The position numbers and the translations under genes are program-made. Below, piece by piece: positions 42,713 through 52,008 of a stretch of 64,000 bases of DNA (its first letter is position 1; the number at the start of each line of letters is the position of its first letter). The stretch is from Aridibacter sp965216195 (GTDB taxonomy: Bacteria; Acidobacteriota; Blastocatellia; Pyrinomonadales; Pyrinomonadaceae). Below the pieces are notes generated by a model. It was not told where the DNA came from. It searched no databases and saw nothing but the letters and a program-made list of their open reading frames with translations. The stretch lies in contig OZ244151.1 in assembly GCA_965216195.1 (NCBI GenBank), positions 1,736,001 to 1,800,000 on the forward strand. The letters run 5' to 3'.

Positions 42713-44158
42713 ATGAACGAACCAACTTTAGAAAAAATCAGCGCCGAACTTTCAGATCGTTTAATCGGTCAGAAGTTCGGCAAAATTTTTGCCCTCTCGA
42801 AAACACAAATCGCGATCGACTTCCGGCTGAAAAGCGGCGAGTATTTGTTTATCAGCGTCCAACCAAATTCTCCTCGCATTTATCTCATCAAGCGCAAACT
42901 CAAGCAGCTTGAAAAAATTAGCCGCGCTCAACTTCCCTTTGTTTCAATACTGAGAAAGCGAATTGCCAATTCGCTCGTCACCGCTATCGAAAAGTTCCCA
43001 AATGAACGAGTTTTAAGATTTACGCTTAGAGGCAAAGACGAACTTGGTCGCGAGCGCGTTTACATGCTTGTTTCTCAGCTGACCGGTCGCTCCTCAAACC
43101 TGTTGTTATTGGATGAAAATGAGCTTGTCTTGGATTCGCTTCGTAATTCTAAAACAGAAGAGGCCGTTTCTCCTCAAAAGTACTCCCCTCCCGAAAAACC
43201 GGAATCAGAGCGACAGGATAAATGGGAACCGTTCCCTCAGGGTGGTTTTGAAAGTCTATCGGAGGCGCTTGACCAACACTATCTCCAAAAAGAATCCAAA
43301 GAGCTTTTCGAGTCAAAAGCGAATGCTGCACGGGGCAGCGTTAGCAAGAAGTTAAAAAAACGATTTCGTCTAAAAAAGAAACTAGCTCGTGATCTGGAAA
43401 ATCATGGCAAAGCCGAAAAATGGAAGCACCTGGGAGACGTACTGCTTGCAAATGTTTCAACTGCGGAGCGTAAAGACGACAAAATTATCGTGATCGATTA
43501 TTTCGAAGAAGCGACGCCAAAAATCGAGATTGAGACGAATGAAGATATCCCGATTACGGAACTCGCAGAGCAGTTTTTTAAGCGGTACGAAAAGGCGCGA
43601 AACGCGAAAAAAGAAATCACAAAACGCCTCAGAGTTTTGTCTGGTGAGATTGAGAAACTGGAAGCAGAAAAAGAACGTCTCGAAGCGGCAGTTACAAGTA
43701 AAGATTTGGAAACGATCGAATCTTATATTGAAGAAAAGCGACTACCAAAACAAAAAACTGGCAAAAAGAAACGGGTAAACTTAAACGCCGCAAGACGTTT
43801 TGTTTCCAGCGACGATATTGAAATCCTGGTCGGCAAGCGGTCAAAAGATAATGATTATTTGACTTTCAGAATCGCTAAGTCACTCGATACTTGGCTCCAC
43901 GCAGCAGACTATCCAGGCTCACACGTCGTCATACGAAATCCGAGGCGGCAGGAAATTCCGCAAACGACACTTTTGGAAGCTGCGCAGCTGGCTGCCTTTT
44001 ACTCTAAAGCTCGAAAAGAAGCTAAAGCTGCTGTACATTACACCCAAAAGAAATTTGTAAATAAACCCAAAGGAGGCGCGCCGGGTTTAGTCAGCTTGGC
44101 GAGTTTTAAGACAATATTGGTAGAACCGAAAATCCCTGAGAATGTTAAAAAGAAATAG
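42713..44158 (+). CDS. rqcH: NFACT/RqcH-type ribosome quality-control protein
   Basis: A 481-residue protein. N-terminal NFACT-N fold (LSDRLIGQKFGKIFALSKTQ), a central helical coiled coil (about residues 290-340, RLRVLSGEIEKLEAEKERLE), and a C-terminal NFACT-R domain with the conserved LDTWLHAADYPGSHVVIR and ETLLEAAQ-type helix (TTLLEAAQLAAFYSKARKEA). RqcH binds split 50S subunits and adds alanine tails to stalled chains. It is somewhat shorter than the roughly 570 residues of Bacillus RqcH. Confidence 0.85.
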   Translation: MNEPTLEKISAELSDRLIGQKFGKIFALSKTQIAIDFRLKSGEYLFISVQPNSPRIYLIKRKLKQLEKISRAQLPFVSILRKRIANSLVTAIEKFPNERVLRFTLRGKDELGRERVYMLVSQLTGRSSNLLLLDENELVLDSLRNSKTEEAVSPQKYSPPEKPESERQDKWEPFPQGGFESLSEALDQHYLQKESKELFESKANAARGSVSKKLKKRFRLKKKLARDLENHGKAEKWKHLGDVLLANVSTAERKDDKIIVIDYFEEATPKIEIETNEDIPITELAEQFFKRYEKARNAKKEITKRLRVLSGEIEKLEAEKERLEAAVTSKDLETIESYIEEKRLPKQKTGKKKRVNLNAARRFVSSDDIEILVGKRSKDNDYLTFRIAKSLDTWLHAADYPGSHVVIRNPRRQEIPQTTLLEAAQLAAFYSKARKEAKAAVHYTQKKFVNKPKGGAPGLVSLASFKTILVEPKIPENVKKK

Positions 44159-44191
44159 AGTTAATCGTGCGGAAAGTGCCGAATCATCAAA

Positions 44192-44785
44192 TTACTCGTT
44201 AACGATTTCTTCAACCCGCTTCTTCATTTTGGCAACTTCCGCCTCGCCGCCGCCTCGAAACATACCGGTAAGCTGTCCTTCACGATTGATCAAAAAGCTC
44301 TGTGGAATTCCGCCCATTTGTCCTAGCTTAAAGAATTCCTGAACTAGTTCGCGCTCCGCCCATCCAAGACGGTAATTGAGCTTCATCTCGTCCTTAAACG
44401 CGGTAACCTGTTCCTCGGTTTCCGGATCCGTATCAAGCCCGATAATTTCAAAGCCCTTGTCGCGGTACTTTTCCTGCATCTCAACCAAATCAGGCATTTC
44501 CTTTCGGCAAGGACCGCACCACGTCGCCCACAAATTAATCAAAATCACTTTTCCTTTATTTTCTTCAAGGTTAAAGTCTTTTCCGTCAAGCATCTTGAAA
44601 TTCGCAGTAGCGATTGCTTTTGGTGCGGAAGGATAAACGGCTCCCGATTTTTTCTCCTTTACATTTTCTGTCTCCTTTTTCTCGACCCGGCTACCGGTCG
44701 CAGTTGAAAAACCACATCCGTAGAGAATAGAAAAAGCCATGCTCAGACCGCAAAATACCAATGCCGTCTTAATAAATCCTTTCAT
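44192..44785 (-). CDS. TlpA-like thiol-disulfide oxidoreductase, lipoprotein
   Basis: A 197-residue protein. Lipobox LYGC after MKGFIKTALVFCGLSMAFSI. The thioredoxin domain from about residue 60 has the active site INLWATWCGPCRKEMPDL and the cis-Pro region GGIPQSFLINREGQLTG. It likely reduces periplasmic disulfides, for example in cytochrome c maturation or a thiol-based stress route. It starts 3 bases after the stop of the FHA-ABC gene and is probably co-transcribed with it. Confidence 0.88.
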   Translation of the reverse strand: MKGFIKTALVFCGLSMAFSILYGCGFSTATGSRVEKKETENVKEKKSGAVYPSAPKAIATANFKMLDGKDFNLEENKGKVILINLWATWCGPCRKEMPDLVEMQEKYRDKGFEIIGLDTDPETEEQVTAFKDEMKLNYRLGWAERELVQEFFKLGQMGGIPQSFLINREGQLTGMFRGGGEAEVAKMKKRVEEIVNE

Positions 44786-44788
44786 AAA

Positions 44789-47700
44789 TCATCCTATGTC
44801 TTGTAAACGCAACACGATAAGCGTCAATACTACCAGTAAAAAGAACATTACCATCAATATGAGCTGGTTCAAAATTGAATGCATCCAGGGATGCAAAAAC
44901 GTAACATAGCTACTCAAATTTTCAGGGATTTTTGCAGGTTTAGCAACTTGCGGTCGCTCTGGCATACGAAAGAATTGCACCTTCTCACCCTGTTCAGTTC
45001 TGCGTCGTGCGTCCTCGAGCTTTGTCTCCAACTCTTTTTCGTATTCTTTGATGTTCTTTTTCGCATTTGCGATCACTTGTTCGTTTCGTTTTTCGACGGA
45101 CTTATAGAGCCCGAGTCCTTCAGTTTTGCCACTTTTTAACGCACCTTCCGGCTCCAATGTATCCAAACCTGAAAAACGTTTTATCGTGTCAAACGACCAT
45201 GTCGCGGGCATCGTGAGCCCAACCACTCTATTAATACCCTCAGGGACGCCAATTAGTCCCGAAAATACTATTTGAGGAATTAGAATCAGCGGTATTAAAC
45301 TCGTCGCCATCTCCGAAGTTTTAACGAGCGCTGAAACAAAAAGTCCGAGAGCGATGCCGACCGCCGCAGTCAGGAGCATGACGATAAATTGCGGGATTCC
45401 CCCGAAAATGCCAGGCATCGGCATTAAGCCTATTAAATCCAAGAACTTAAGCGGCACGAACAACATCACACATTGAAGGGCCACGATCACTCCGAGTACA
45501 AAGAGTTTCGAGCCAAGATACGGCAATACCCCTAAATTAACCATTCTCTCCCGCTCGTAAATGGGCCGTTCGCGGACGATTTCCCGCGCAGCTACGGAGG
45601 TTCCAAACCAAATCGAACAAAGCGAAAGGGCAAAGTAAACAAAGTCTCTCGGTTGATTCACCCCCATCACAAAATAAACGAGAATAGCTATTATCGGAGC
45701 CTGAGCGAAAAGGATAAAGAGGTTTAGTTTATCCTTCGATAAAACTCTAAAATAGCGTCGAGAGAGAGTTGCCCACTGGCGCACGGCCCCCAAAATTCCC
45801 AACCTATGCCTTTTTCGGGTCTTGGTCGAGTCGCCCTTTGAAACTTCCCTAAGCGGCTCATAGACATTTTTCTTATATTGCTCCGAACCAAGAAATCGTT
45901 GCTTCCAGTCCTCGGCAACCTCGTCTGTTACTTTGAAACGCTCGCTTTCTCCATATTCACGTACTTTTTCTTCGACCGGCTCCTCGAGTTTGTCAAAAAC
46001 GTCTTTGAAATTTGAAGCCCCAAGATGCTTTAGCGCGGCGTCGGGATTGCCGTAAAAGACAAGTTTGCCGCGCATCAGGATGACGACCTTATCAAAGAGT
46101 TTCACATTTTCCATCGCGTGAGTTGTAAGAATCACCGTTCGTCCCGATTCGGCGATTTGGCGGAAAAGCTTCATTATCTTTTCTTCAGTAACGGGATCCA
46201 GTCCCGAGGTAGGCTCATCTAGATAAATAATTGACGGTTTAGTAATCAGCTCGACCGCTATCGAGACTCGTTTTCGTTGTCCGCCGGAGAGCTCGACAAT
46301 CGGAACGCCGCGTCGCTCGTCAAGCCCCGTGACGTCTAATACTTCATTGATTATTTGGTCGATATCTGAACGCGAAACATCCGAGGAAAGTCTGAGTTTT
46401 GCGACGTAATAGAGCGTACGATAAACCGTGAGTTCGCGATGAATTATGTCGTCTTGAGGCACATAACCAATGGATTGCTTGAGCGAATCGATATAGCGAT
46501 AAAGATCGAGATTATTTATAAAAACGCTGCCGTCAGTCGCTGGACGCGTTCCGTTAAGCGCATCCATATAGGTAGATTTCCCTGCACCGGATGGCCCCAA
46601 AAGACCTACAAATTCATTTGGCTGGATCGAAAGTGAAATATCATCGAGGAGGCGAATCATTCCGCGACCAGCTCGGTTTTTTACATCTTTGGTTATTCCT
46701 ATCGAGTCGATTCGAGTCTTAGATCGCGTGTCGAAAACACAAATGCTGTCCGTTTCATCGATGCGAAGTAAAAATGACCCGATTTGTACGGAATCGGAGG
46801 AATCCACGACCTGCTTGGTTACACGTTCACCATTAACGTAAACACCGTTGGTTGAATTCAGATCCTCGACCGAAATCCCGCTAGATGTACGCCTGAGCCG
46901 GGCATGCACGCCCGAGATCTGCAAACCGTCGAGACTTATATCATTTGATTCGTTTCGCCCGATTTTAATCTCATTTCCGTCATTAAAAGCGACGCGCATC
47001 AAAAGCTGCTCTTCGTCAACTTCTTCGCCAAGCTGAGTTTGGGAGAGATCTTCCATCCGAAAAACCATCGTTCCGGGACTCGCGTCCTCAGGTGCGGCTT
47101 CGGGCGTCGGAATCTGTTGTGAATCTACCGAGCGCTGGCCGGCTGTTCCCAATCCGTGTGGAGAAACATTCCCGGGTTGGTTAAATTTCAGTACCGGTCC
47201 GCCCCGTCCAAGCTGGATACGGTCGTTATCGTAAAGCGGTGTCGCAGCGGATATCCTTTGCTCATTGACCAATGTCCCGTTGAAACTATCGTTGTCCAAC
47301 ACAAAATACGATCCGTTTTGCCTTCGAATCTCGGCATGTTTTCGCGAGACCATGACCGCAGAAGCGGCGATCACAATATCTCCACCCGGGTCGCGTCCAA
47401 GCCAAAAGACTTCCTTTTGAATCTCTTTCGGATTCCCGCCGCCTTTTCCAATAAGTTCGAGTCTCGCGGGAGCGACTTTTTGAACTTGCGGTTTTTGTGA
47501 TTTCGGTTGACCTTGTGGAGTTTGAGAAACTTCGGAAGGCGAATTAATGGACTCCGACTTCTGATCTTTGCCCTCTCGGGCGGGAGCACCCGCCGGTGTC
47601 TCGATAAAAATCACGAAAAGAGTAGGACCGTCTTGCCCCAGCTGAACCGCGTCACCGATGGCAATCGGCTGCGGCTCGGAGATCCGGTTTCCGTTGAGAA

Positions 47701-47914
47701 ATGTACCGAAACTTGATTTGAGATCGTAAACTTTCCATTGGCTGTTTTTCCAGGCAAGCAGGGCATGGTTACGAGAAACCATTCGAAACTCGTCGTTGCT
47801 GAAAGCTACATCGCATTTGGAAGCATCACGACCAAACCGAACAACTTCCTGATTAAAAGAATGCTCGGCGGGCTGGCTTCCCTCTGCTCCTTTTTCAACT
47901 AAGACAATTTTCAT
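44789..47914 (-). CDS. ABC transporter with three N-terminal FHA domains
   Basis: A 1041-residue protein. Three FHA domains: VVRFGRDASKCDVAFSN / MVSRNHALLAW, VFWLGRDPGGDIVIAA / MVSRKHAEI, and IKIGRNESNDISLDG / ISGVHARL. Then an ABCG-type ATPase (Walker A GLLGPSGAGKST, signature ELSGGQRKRVSIA, Walker B IIYLDEPTSGLDP) and a C-terminal membrane domain of about six helices. Mycobacterial Rv1747 has the same plan with two FHA domains and is regulated by the adjacent kinase PknF. Here a kinase and a pseudokinase lie just upstream. Cargo unknown. Confidence 0.9.
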   Translation of the reverse strand: MKIVLVEKGAEGSQPAEHSFNQEVVRFGRDASKCDVAFSNDEFRMVSRNHALLAWKNSQWKVYDLKSSFGTFLNGNRISEPQPIAIGDAVQLGQDGPTLFVIFIETPAGAPAREGKDQKSESINSPSEVSQTPQGQPKSQKPQVQKVAPARLELIGKGGGNPKEIQKEVFWLGRDPGGDIVIAASAVMVSRKHAEIRRQNGSYFVLDNDSFNGTLVNEQRISAATPLYDNDRIQLGRGGPVLKFNQPGNVSPHGLGTAGQRSVDSQQIPTPEAAPEDASPGTMVFRMEDLSQTQLGEEVDEEQLLMRVAFNDGNEIKIGRNESNDISLDGLQISGVHARLRRTSSGISVEDLNSTNGVYVNGERVTKQVVDSSDSVQIGSFLLRIDETDSICVFDTRSKTRIDSIGITKDVKNRAGRGMIRLLDDISLSIQPNEFVGLLGPSGAGKSTYMDALNGTRPATDGSVFINNLDLYRYIDSLKQSIGYVPQDDIIHRELTVYRTLYYVAKLRLSSDVSRSDIDQIINEVLDVTGLDERRGVPIVELSGGQRKRVSIAVELITKPSIIYLDEPTSGLDPVTEEKIMKLFRQIAESGRTVILTTHAMENVKLFDKVVILMRGKLVFYGNPDAALKHLGASNFKDVFDKLEEPVEEKVREYGESERFKVTDEVAEDWKQRFLGSEQYKKNVYEPLREVSKGDSTKTRKRHRLGILGAVRQWATLSRRYFRVLSKDKLNLFILFAQAPIIAILVYFVMGVNQPRDFVYFALSLCSIWFGTSVAAREIVRERPIYERERMVNLGVLPYLGSKLFVLGVIVALQCVMLFVPLKFLDLIGLMPMPGIFGGIPQFIVMLLTAAVGIALGLFVSALVKTSEMATSLIPLILIPQIVFSGLIGVPEGINRVVGLTMPATWSFDTIKRFSGLDTLEPEGALKSGKTEGLGLYKSVEKRNEQVIANAKKNIKEYEKELETKLEDARRRTEQGEKVQFFRMPERPQVAKPAKIPENLSSYVTFLHPWMHSILNQLILMVMFFLLVVLTLIVLRLQDIG

Positions 47915-47987
47915 AGGGGACTAAACAGCGCTAAATCCCTTAAAGATCAGGGTTACCGTTTTTGATTGCCTGTTAGTTTAACAGACA

Positions 47988-48025
47988 AAAACAAAAAAGC
48001 GTAAACGAAATTTCCGCCTACGCTT
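47988..48025 (-). terminator. Intrinsic terminator after the pseudokinase gene
   Basis: On the minus strand, stem aagcgta / tacgctt (48025-47997) is followed by TTTTTTGTTTTTG. It separates the pseudokinase from the FHA-ABC gene. Confidence 0.75.
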
Positions 48026-48049
48026 CGAATGTTTTCAACGAAAAGTGTC

Positions 48050-50395
48050 CTAATCGTAAGACTGATCAGGCTCAAAAGTTTCGAGAATATCGGCTAATTC
48101 GCCCTTAATCCCGACATCGTCTAAACTCTTAACTTCCTCAGATAAAGATGTCGCGAGCATAGTAATCACGATGCCGTTTTTTACCCCAGGACGCGCGGCG
48201 GGAATCCAGATTCTGCGCCCCCATACCTCAAGTGGCTTCCCTTCAGCCGTTTCTGCCTTTGACGTAAACTTCACCTCGTAGGCCTTCCAACCATTATTAA
48301 CCGTGATTTTGCCTTCAGAATCCACTTTATAGCTCGGAAGAATTCCGCTTAAATCTTTGTTAGATTTTTCGACAAGCTTCGGGAAATTTTCCTGATCTGC
48401 GCTGAAGGTACCATCACTGTCATAGCTGGTAACTATCATCTGCTCCTTCGGCAGTCCATCTTTTGTCTCGCTCTTGATATCCAAAAAGTTACTTTTACCG
48501 GCTTCTGCTTTATTCCACGACTTCGGATAGTAAAGCGAAAACCCACGGAACTTTTTCGCGAGCGCGGGGCTTAATTTTTCCCTTGAGTTTTCGAAGTGGT
48601 TTGAGTTTTCGCGCGGCTCTATCTGACGCGGTTGGGGTGGCGTCTCAATACCATCGGCGGATTCGTCTTCCGCACCCTTTTTAATCGTAGGTTGCTCCGA
48701 TTCCAGCATCTCAGAATTCTCCTGAGGCGCGACCGCGACGTTTTGTTCACTTCGATTGTAAAGATAATAAAGTAGCCAGGTCGTACCAGCTAGTAGCGCA
48801 AGAAGCCCTAAAACCGAAATAAACGTCCAAAACCACCCCCGTTCTTTCGTTCCTTCAGGAGATCGATTTTTCCAAAGCTCTTTACTCGTTTCAGGTGTTA
48901 CATCTCTTGGGGATTTTTCCTCTTCAGTATCGCCTTCTACATCGATTTCAACCGGATCTGTTGATGCGATGTGTATATCAGAAGAAATGCTCGAAGTGCT
49001 CTTTTTGATCGCGTCACTATCAGGTAAAACGACAGCGGGAGCTTCATCGATAACTTCCTTATCCGAATTTCCAAATTTCGCCGATCGCTCAATTTCAGCT
49101 TCTACATCCTTTTCTTCCCACGGAGAAGCGGTCGTTAAAGCGTTGAACAATGCTTCGCCAAAATCTCTAGCTTTCCCGTATCGCTCGGTCGGATTATACG
49201 AAAGTCCTTTGGCGAGAATCTCATCAACAATTTCCGGCACTTCCGATCTTAGGTCGCTCGCATTCACTTTTAATCCGGCTTTTTGAGCACGTAGGAGTTC
49301 GCCCTCAGACTTTGAATTAAAAGGCTTTTGTCCGGTAAGCATTTCGTACGCGATCACAGCAAGCGAATACGCATCGCTCGCGTAGGTTGGAAGCTGTCTT
49401 CCCAGCTGTTCCGGTGACTTATAGCCCAAATTATCAATTCGCGGCTTACCATCTGAAACCGAAAAATCAGTTACTTTAACCTGTTCAACACCGGCGTCTG
49501 AAACCATCAACAATATATGTTCGGGTTTCAGGTTTCTGTGCAAAATAGCATTTTCGTGAACTTCGCTGAGCGCCAACGACGCCTGACGAATTATTCGTGC
49601 GGTTCGCATCGGATTTACGTGTCCGCTGCTATTTAGCACGTCGCCGACCGATTTGCCTTCGACGTAATCAGTAATCACTACCGGTTTACCGTCAGGCAAT
49701 TCGCCAAAATCGACAGCTCTTACGACGTTTGGATGATTTATATGTGACAGCGAGACTCGTTCATCCGCAAAAAGGCCATCTCGAAAAGTCTCTTTCGCGG
49801 ATTTATTCATCAAAACTCTTACTACAACCCGCTTCCCTTTTACAATTCCATCTTCCGCCAAATATGCAATGCTCGTTTGATCTTGATGGAGAATATCGGC
49901 AACTCGATACCTACCTTTGACCGTCTGCCCCAACAAAGCCCTCGGGTTTTGCCAGGTTAATTCAGATCGATCGCCGTGTAACTCGTCATGACTTTTTACT
50001 TCCGCAGTTCCTGATGCTATTTCGCTGGATTCAACTCGCTTTGTCGGTAACTCACCTTCTTTGACTTCAATAACCGTTGGAGAGGGTACTCGTTTCCTCG
50101 GCTCTGCACTCGGAACCTCCAGCGTTGATTCAGTCGTAAATACCGTACTCTTTTTCGGAGGCTCAAAATTTGGCGCTTCAGGTCGAGCTTTTGTAAACCT
50201 CGGTGTTTTTGCCAATGTTTCGTCACGGTCACTCCTAGTCGGTGATTGACGCAACAGGCTAGTGAAAACTTTTGTTTTTTTCGGAGACCCTCCCGCACTC
50301 TTTTCCGGCGCGGGCTGCAGCCGACCGCCATCGTTATCACAGAACCGCTGGCTTCCTGCTTCGTATTTAGTTTCACATTTTGGACAATAGAGCAT
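48050..50395 (-). CDS. Pseudokinase-like protein with zinc ribbon and membrane anchor
   Basis: About 781 residues, taking ATG 50395, which has AAGGG five bases upstream; ATG 50422 would add nine residues. An N-terminal Cys pair (YCPKCETKY) and a disordered linker precede a Ser/Thr-kinase fold (about residues 160-420). Key catalytic residues are changed: KGKRVVVRVL in place of VAIK, LHRNLKPEHILL in place of HRDLKPEN, and TDFSVSD in place of DFG. A transmembrane helix (FISVLGLLALLAGTTWLLYY) and a soluble exported-side domain follow. Probably a scaffold or sensor. Confidence 0.85.
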   Translation of the reverse strand: MLYCPKCETKYEAGSQRFCDNDGGRLQPAPEKSAGGSPKKTKVFTSLLRQSPTRSDRDETLAKTPRFTKARPEAPNFEPPKKSTVFTTESTLEVPSAEPRKRVPSPTVIEVKEGELPTKRVESSEIASGTAEVKSHDELHGDRSELTWQNPRALLGQTVKGRYRVADILHQDQTSIAYLAEDGIVKGKRVVVRVLMNKSAKETFRDGLFADERVSLSHINHPNVVRAVDFGELPDGKPVVITDYVEGKSVGDVLNSSGHVNPMRTARIIRQASLALSEVHENAILHRNLKPEHILLMVSDAGVEQVKVTDFSVSDGKPRIDNLGYKSPEQLGRQLPTYASDAYSLAVIAYEMLTGQKPFNSKSEGELLRAQKAGLKVNASDLRSEVPEIVDEILAKGLSYNPTERYGKARDFGEALFNALTTASPWEEKDVEAEIERSAKFGNSDKEVIDEAPAVVLPDSDAIKKSTSSISSDIHIASTDPVEIDVEGDTEEEKSPRDVTPETSKELWKNRSPEGTKERGWFWTFISVLGLLALLAGTTWLLYYLYNRSEQNVAVAPQENSEMLESEQPTIKKGAEDESADGIETPPQPRQIEPRENSNHFENSREKLSPALAKKFRGFSLYYPKSWNKAEAGKSNFLDIKSETKDGLPKEQMIVTSYDSDGTFSADQENFPKLVEKSNKDLSGILPSYKVDSEGKITVNNGWKAYEVKFTSKAETAEGKPLEVWGRRIWIPAARPGVKNGIVITMLATSLSEEVKSLDDVGIKGELADILETFEPDQSYD

Positions 50396-50555
50396 TGATC
50401 CCTTCACCGCCAAGGTTGACATTGTAGCTTATAAACCTCTGCCTTTATTTAGTTTATCTCGTCGAGGCTTTGGACAGCCTCGAACTCTTCTTTAGTGAGA
50501 AACGCTTAATTCGCAACGATTTTCATAAAACTTCTGCAAACCAAAGCTCTATAAA

Positions 50556-51995
50556 CTATCGTTTTCCTGCCCTCGAAATCTTGCCGTTCAAGGTCTTACT
50601 ATTTTTATCCAGTGAATACGCTTTTCTATACACCCGCATAGCGTCAGCCGGCTTATTTTGCTCAGCATAGCCATCACCGACCTCTTCAAACTCCTGAGCA
50701 AGCCGTTTCTTTTCCTTATCGGAAATAACATCGAGTGCCTTATTTAGCGTCTCCTCCGCCTTGTCCAGCCTTCCCCAACGAGAGTAAAGCGAACCCAAAA
50801 GCGCATATGAGACAAAACTGTTTGGACTAACTTCCACGCTCTTTGCCAACACGCTTTCAGCTTCAGTAAAACTCTTTCGGGTCGTCAATGCCCGACCAAG
50901 CAAAAACAATGCTGTCGGGTTCTTCGAATCTTGCCTCAAAGCTTTACGCAAGAGCTGCTCAGATTCAAAATACCGCTGCTGAGATTGCATTACGTCCGCC
51001 ACAAGAATCATCGTTGGAACATCGTTCGAAAGCTGTATTGCTTTCCGATACGCATCCGAAGACTGTCGAGTGAGACCATTTCGACGTAAAATTCTGCCCA
51101 GATGGGCGTAAGCGAGCGCAAAATCAGGATCGAGTTCAATCGCTTTCCGGTACGCAGCCTGAGTTTTGTCGTCGATCAAGCCCTGCGATTCCATTGCCAC
51201 GCCAAGTTGATCGTGAGCAATCGCATTATTTGGAGCCAATTCGATCGCGCGACGCGCCATTTGCTCCGCTTCTTCAAATCTTTTGCCCAGGTTGCTGCCC
51301 ACCACCGGCTGAGTCAACACATAGCTAATCGCAAGATATGGTGCAGCACTTTCGGTTTCCAAAGAGATCGCTTGTCGATATGCGTTTTCAGCTTCTTCCC
51401 AACGCTGCTGGTCACTAAAGATATTGCCTAGCCCGTAAATAGCACGGGAATCGTAAGGATCAATTGTTCGGGCTAACTTGTAGGCTCTTTCCGCACGCAC
51501 ATATTCACGCTGATTGCGAGCTATATTCCCGGTCTGAATGGCGTTTTCAAACCGTTCCGAATAAGTAACATCTTTGCCCGCGCCATAGACTATAACCTTC
51601 TTGGAAGCTAAATTTGATCTTTCCGGTTTCTTAGCGGGTGTCTTTGGTTTTGTCGCTTTTGACGCTGAAAAAGTCCTCTTCTTGGTCGTAGAGGGTTTCT
51701 TGGCTGTGGTTTTTTTTCTCGCCACACGTGAACCTTTACTACTTGATTTCCGCGCTGTAGTTCTTCTACGGGTTGGTTTTTTCTTAGACGATGTTTTCGA
51801 CTTGGATTTCTTTCTCGAAGAACGTTTTTTGGGGGTTGATTTCTTCTTTGAAGAGGCTTTCTTTACGGTCTTCTTTTTCGAGGTTTTAAACAGTCCGCTG
51901 CTACTCCCCAAATTCTGACCAGATGTATAAGTCGGCAACAAAAAAACTATTGCCAACAAAACGCAAAACCCGTATTTCCTAACTAAATTAAACAT
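50556..51995 (-). CDS. Exported TPR protein with basic low-complexity N-terminal region
   Basis: A 479-residue protein. Signal peptide (YGFCVLLAIVFLLPTYTS). Residues 35-130 are a Lys/Ser/Arg/Thr-rich segment, histone-tail-like. Residues 150-470 hold about nine TPR units (for example RAIYGLGNIFSDQQRWEEAE and FALAYAHLGRILRRNGLTRQ). TPRs bind partner proteins; the basic region may bind nucleic acid or an acidic envelope polymer. It lies between the kinase and the pseudokinase. Start spacing suggests co-transcription with the kinase gene upstream. Confidence 0.8.
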   Translation of the reverse strand: MFNLVRKYGFCVLLAIVFLLPTYTSGQNLGSSSGLFKTSKKKTVKKASSKKKSTPKKRSSRKKSKSKTSSKKKPTRRRTTARKSSSKGSRVARKKTTAKKPSTTKKRTFSASKATKPKTPAKKPERSNLASKKVIVYGAGKDVTYSERFENAIQTGNIARNQREYVRAERAYKLARTIDPYDSRAIYGLGNIFSDQQRWEEAENAYRQAISLETESAAPYLAISYVLTQPVVGSNLGKRFEEAEQMARRAIELAPNNAIAHDQLGVAMESQGLIDDKTQAAYRKAIELDPDFALAYAHLGRILRRNGLTRQSSDAYRKAIQLSNDVPTMILVADVMQSQQRYFESEQLLRKALRQDSKNPTALFLLGRALTTRKSFTEAESVLAKSVEVSPNSFVSYALLGSLYSRWGRLDKAEETLNKALDVISDKEKKRLAQEFEEVGDGYAEQNKPADAMRVYRKAYSLDKNSKTLNGKISRAGKR

Positions 51996-52008
51996 AAATC
52001 ACCAACCG

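Noticed and set aside
51601..51918. Plus-strand frame opposite the TPR gene
   Set aside because: It is the complement of the Lys/Ser-rich region; no independent evidence.
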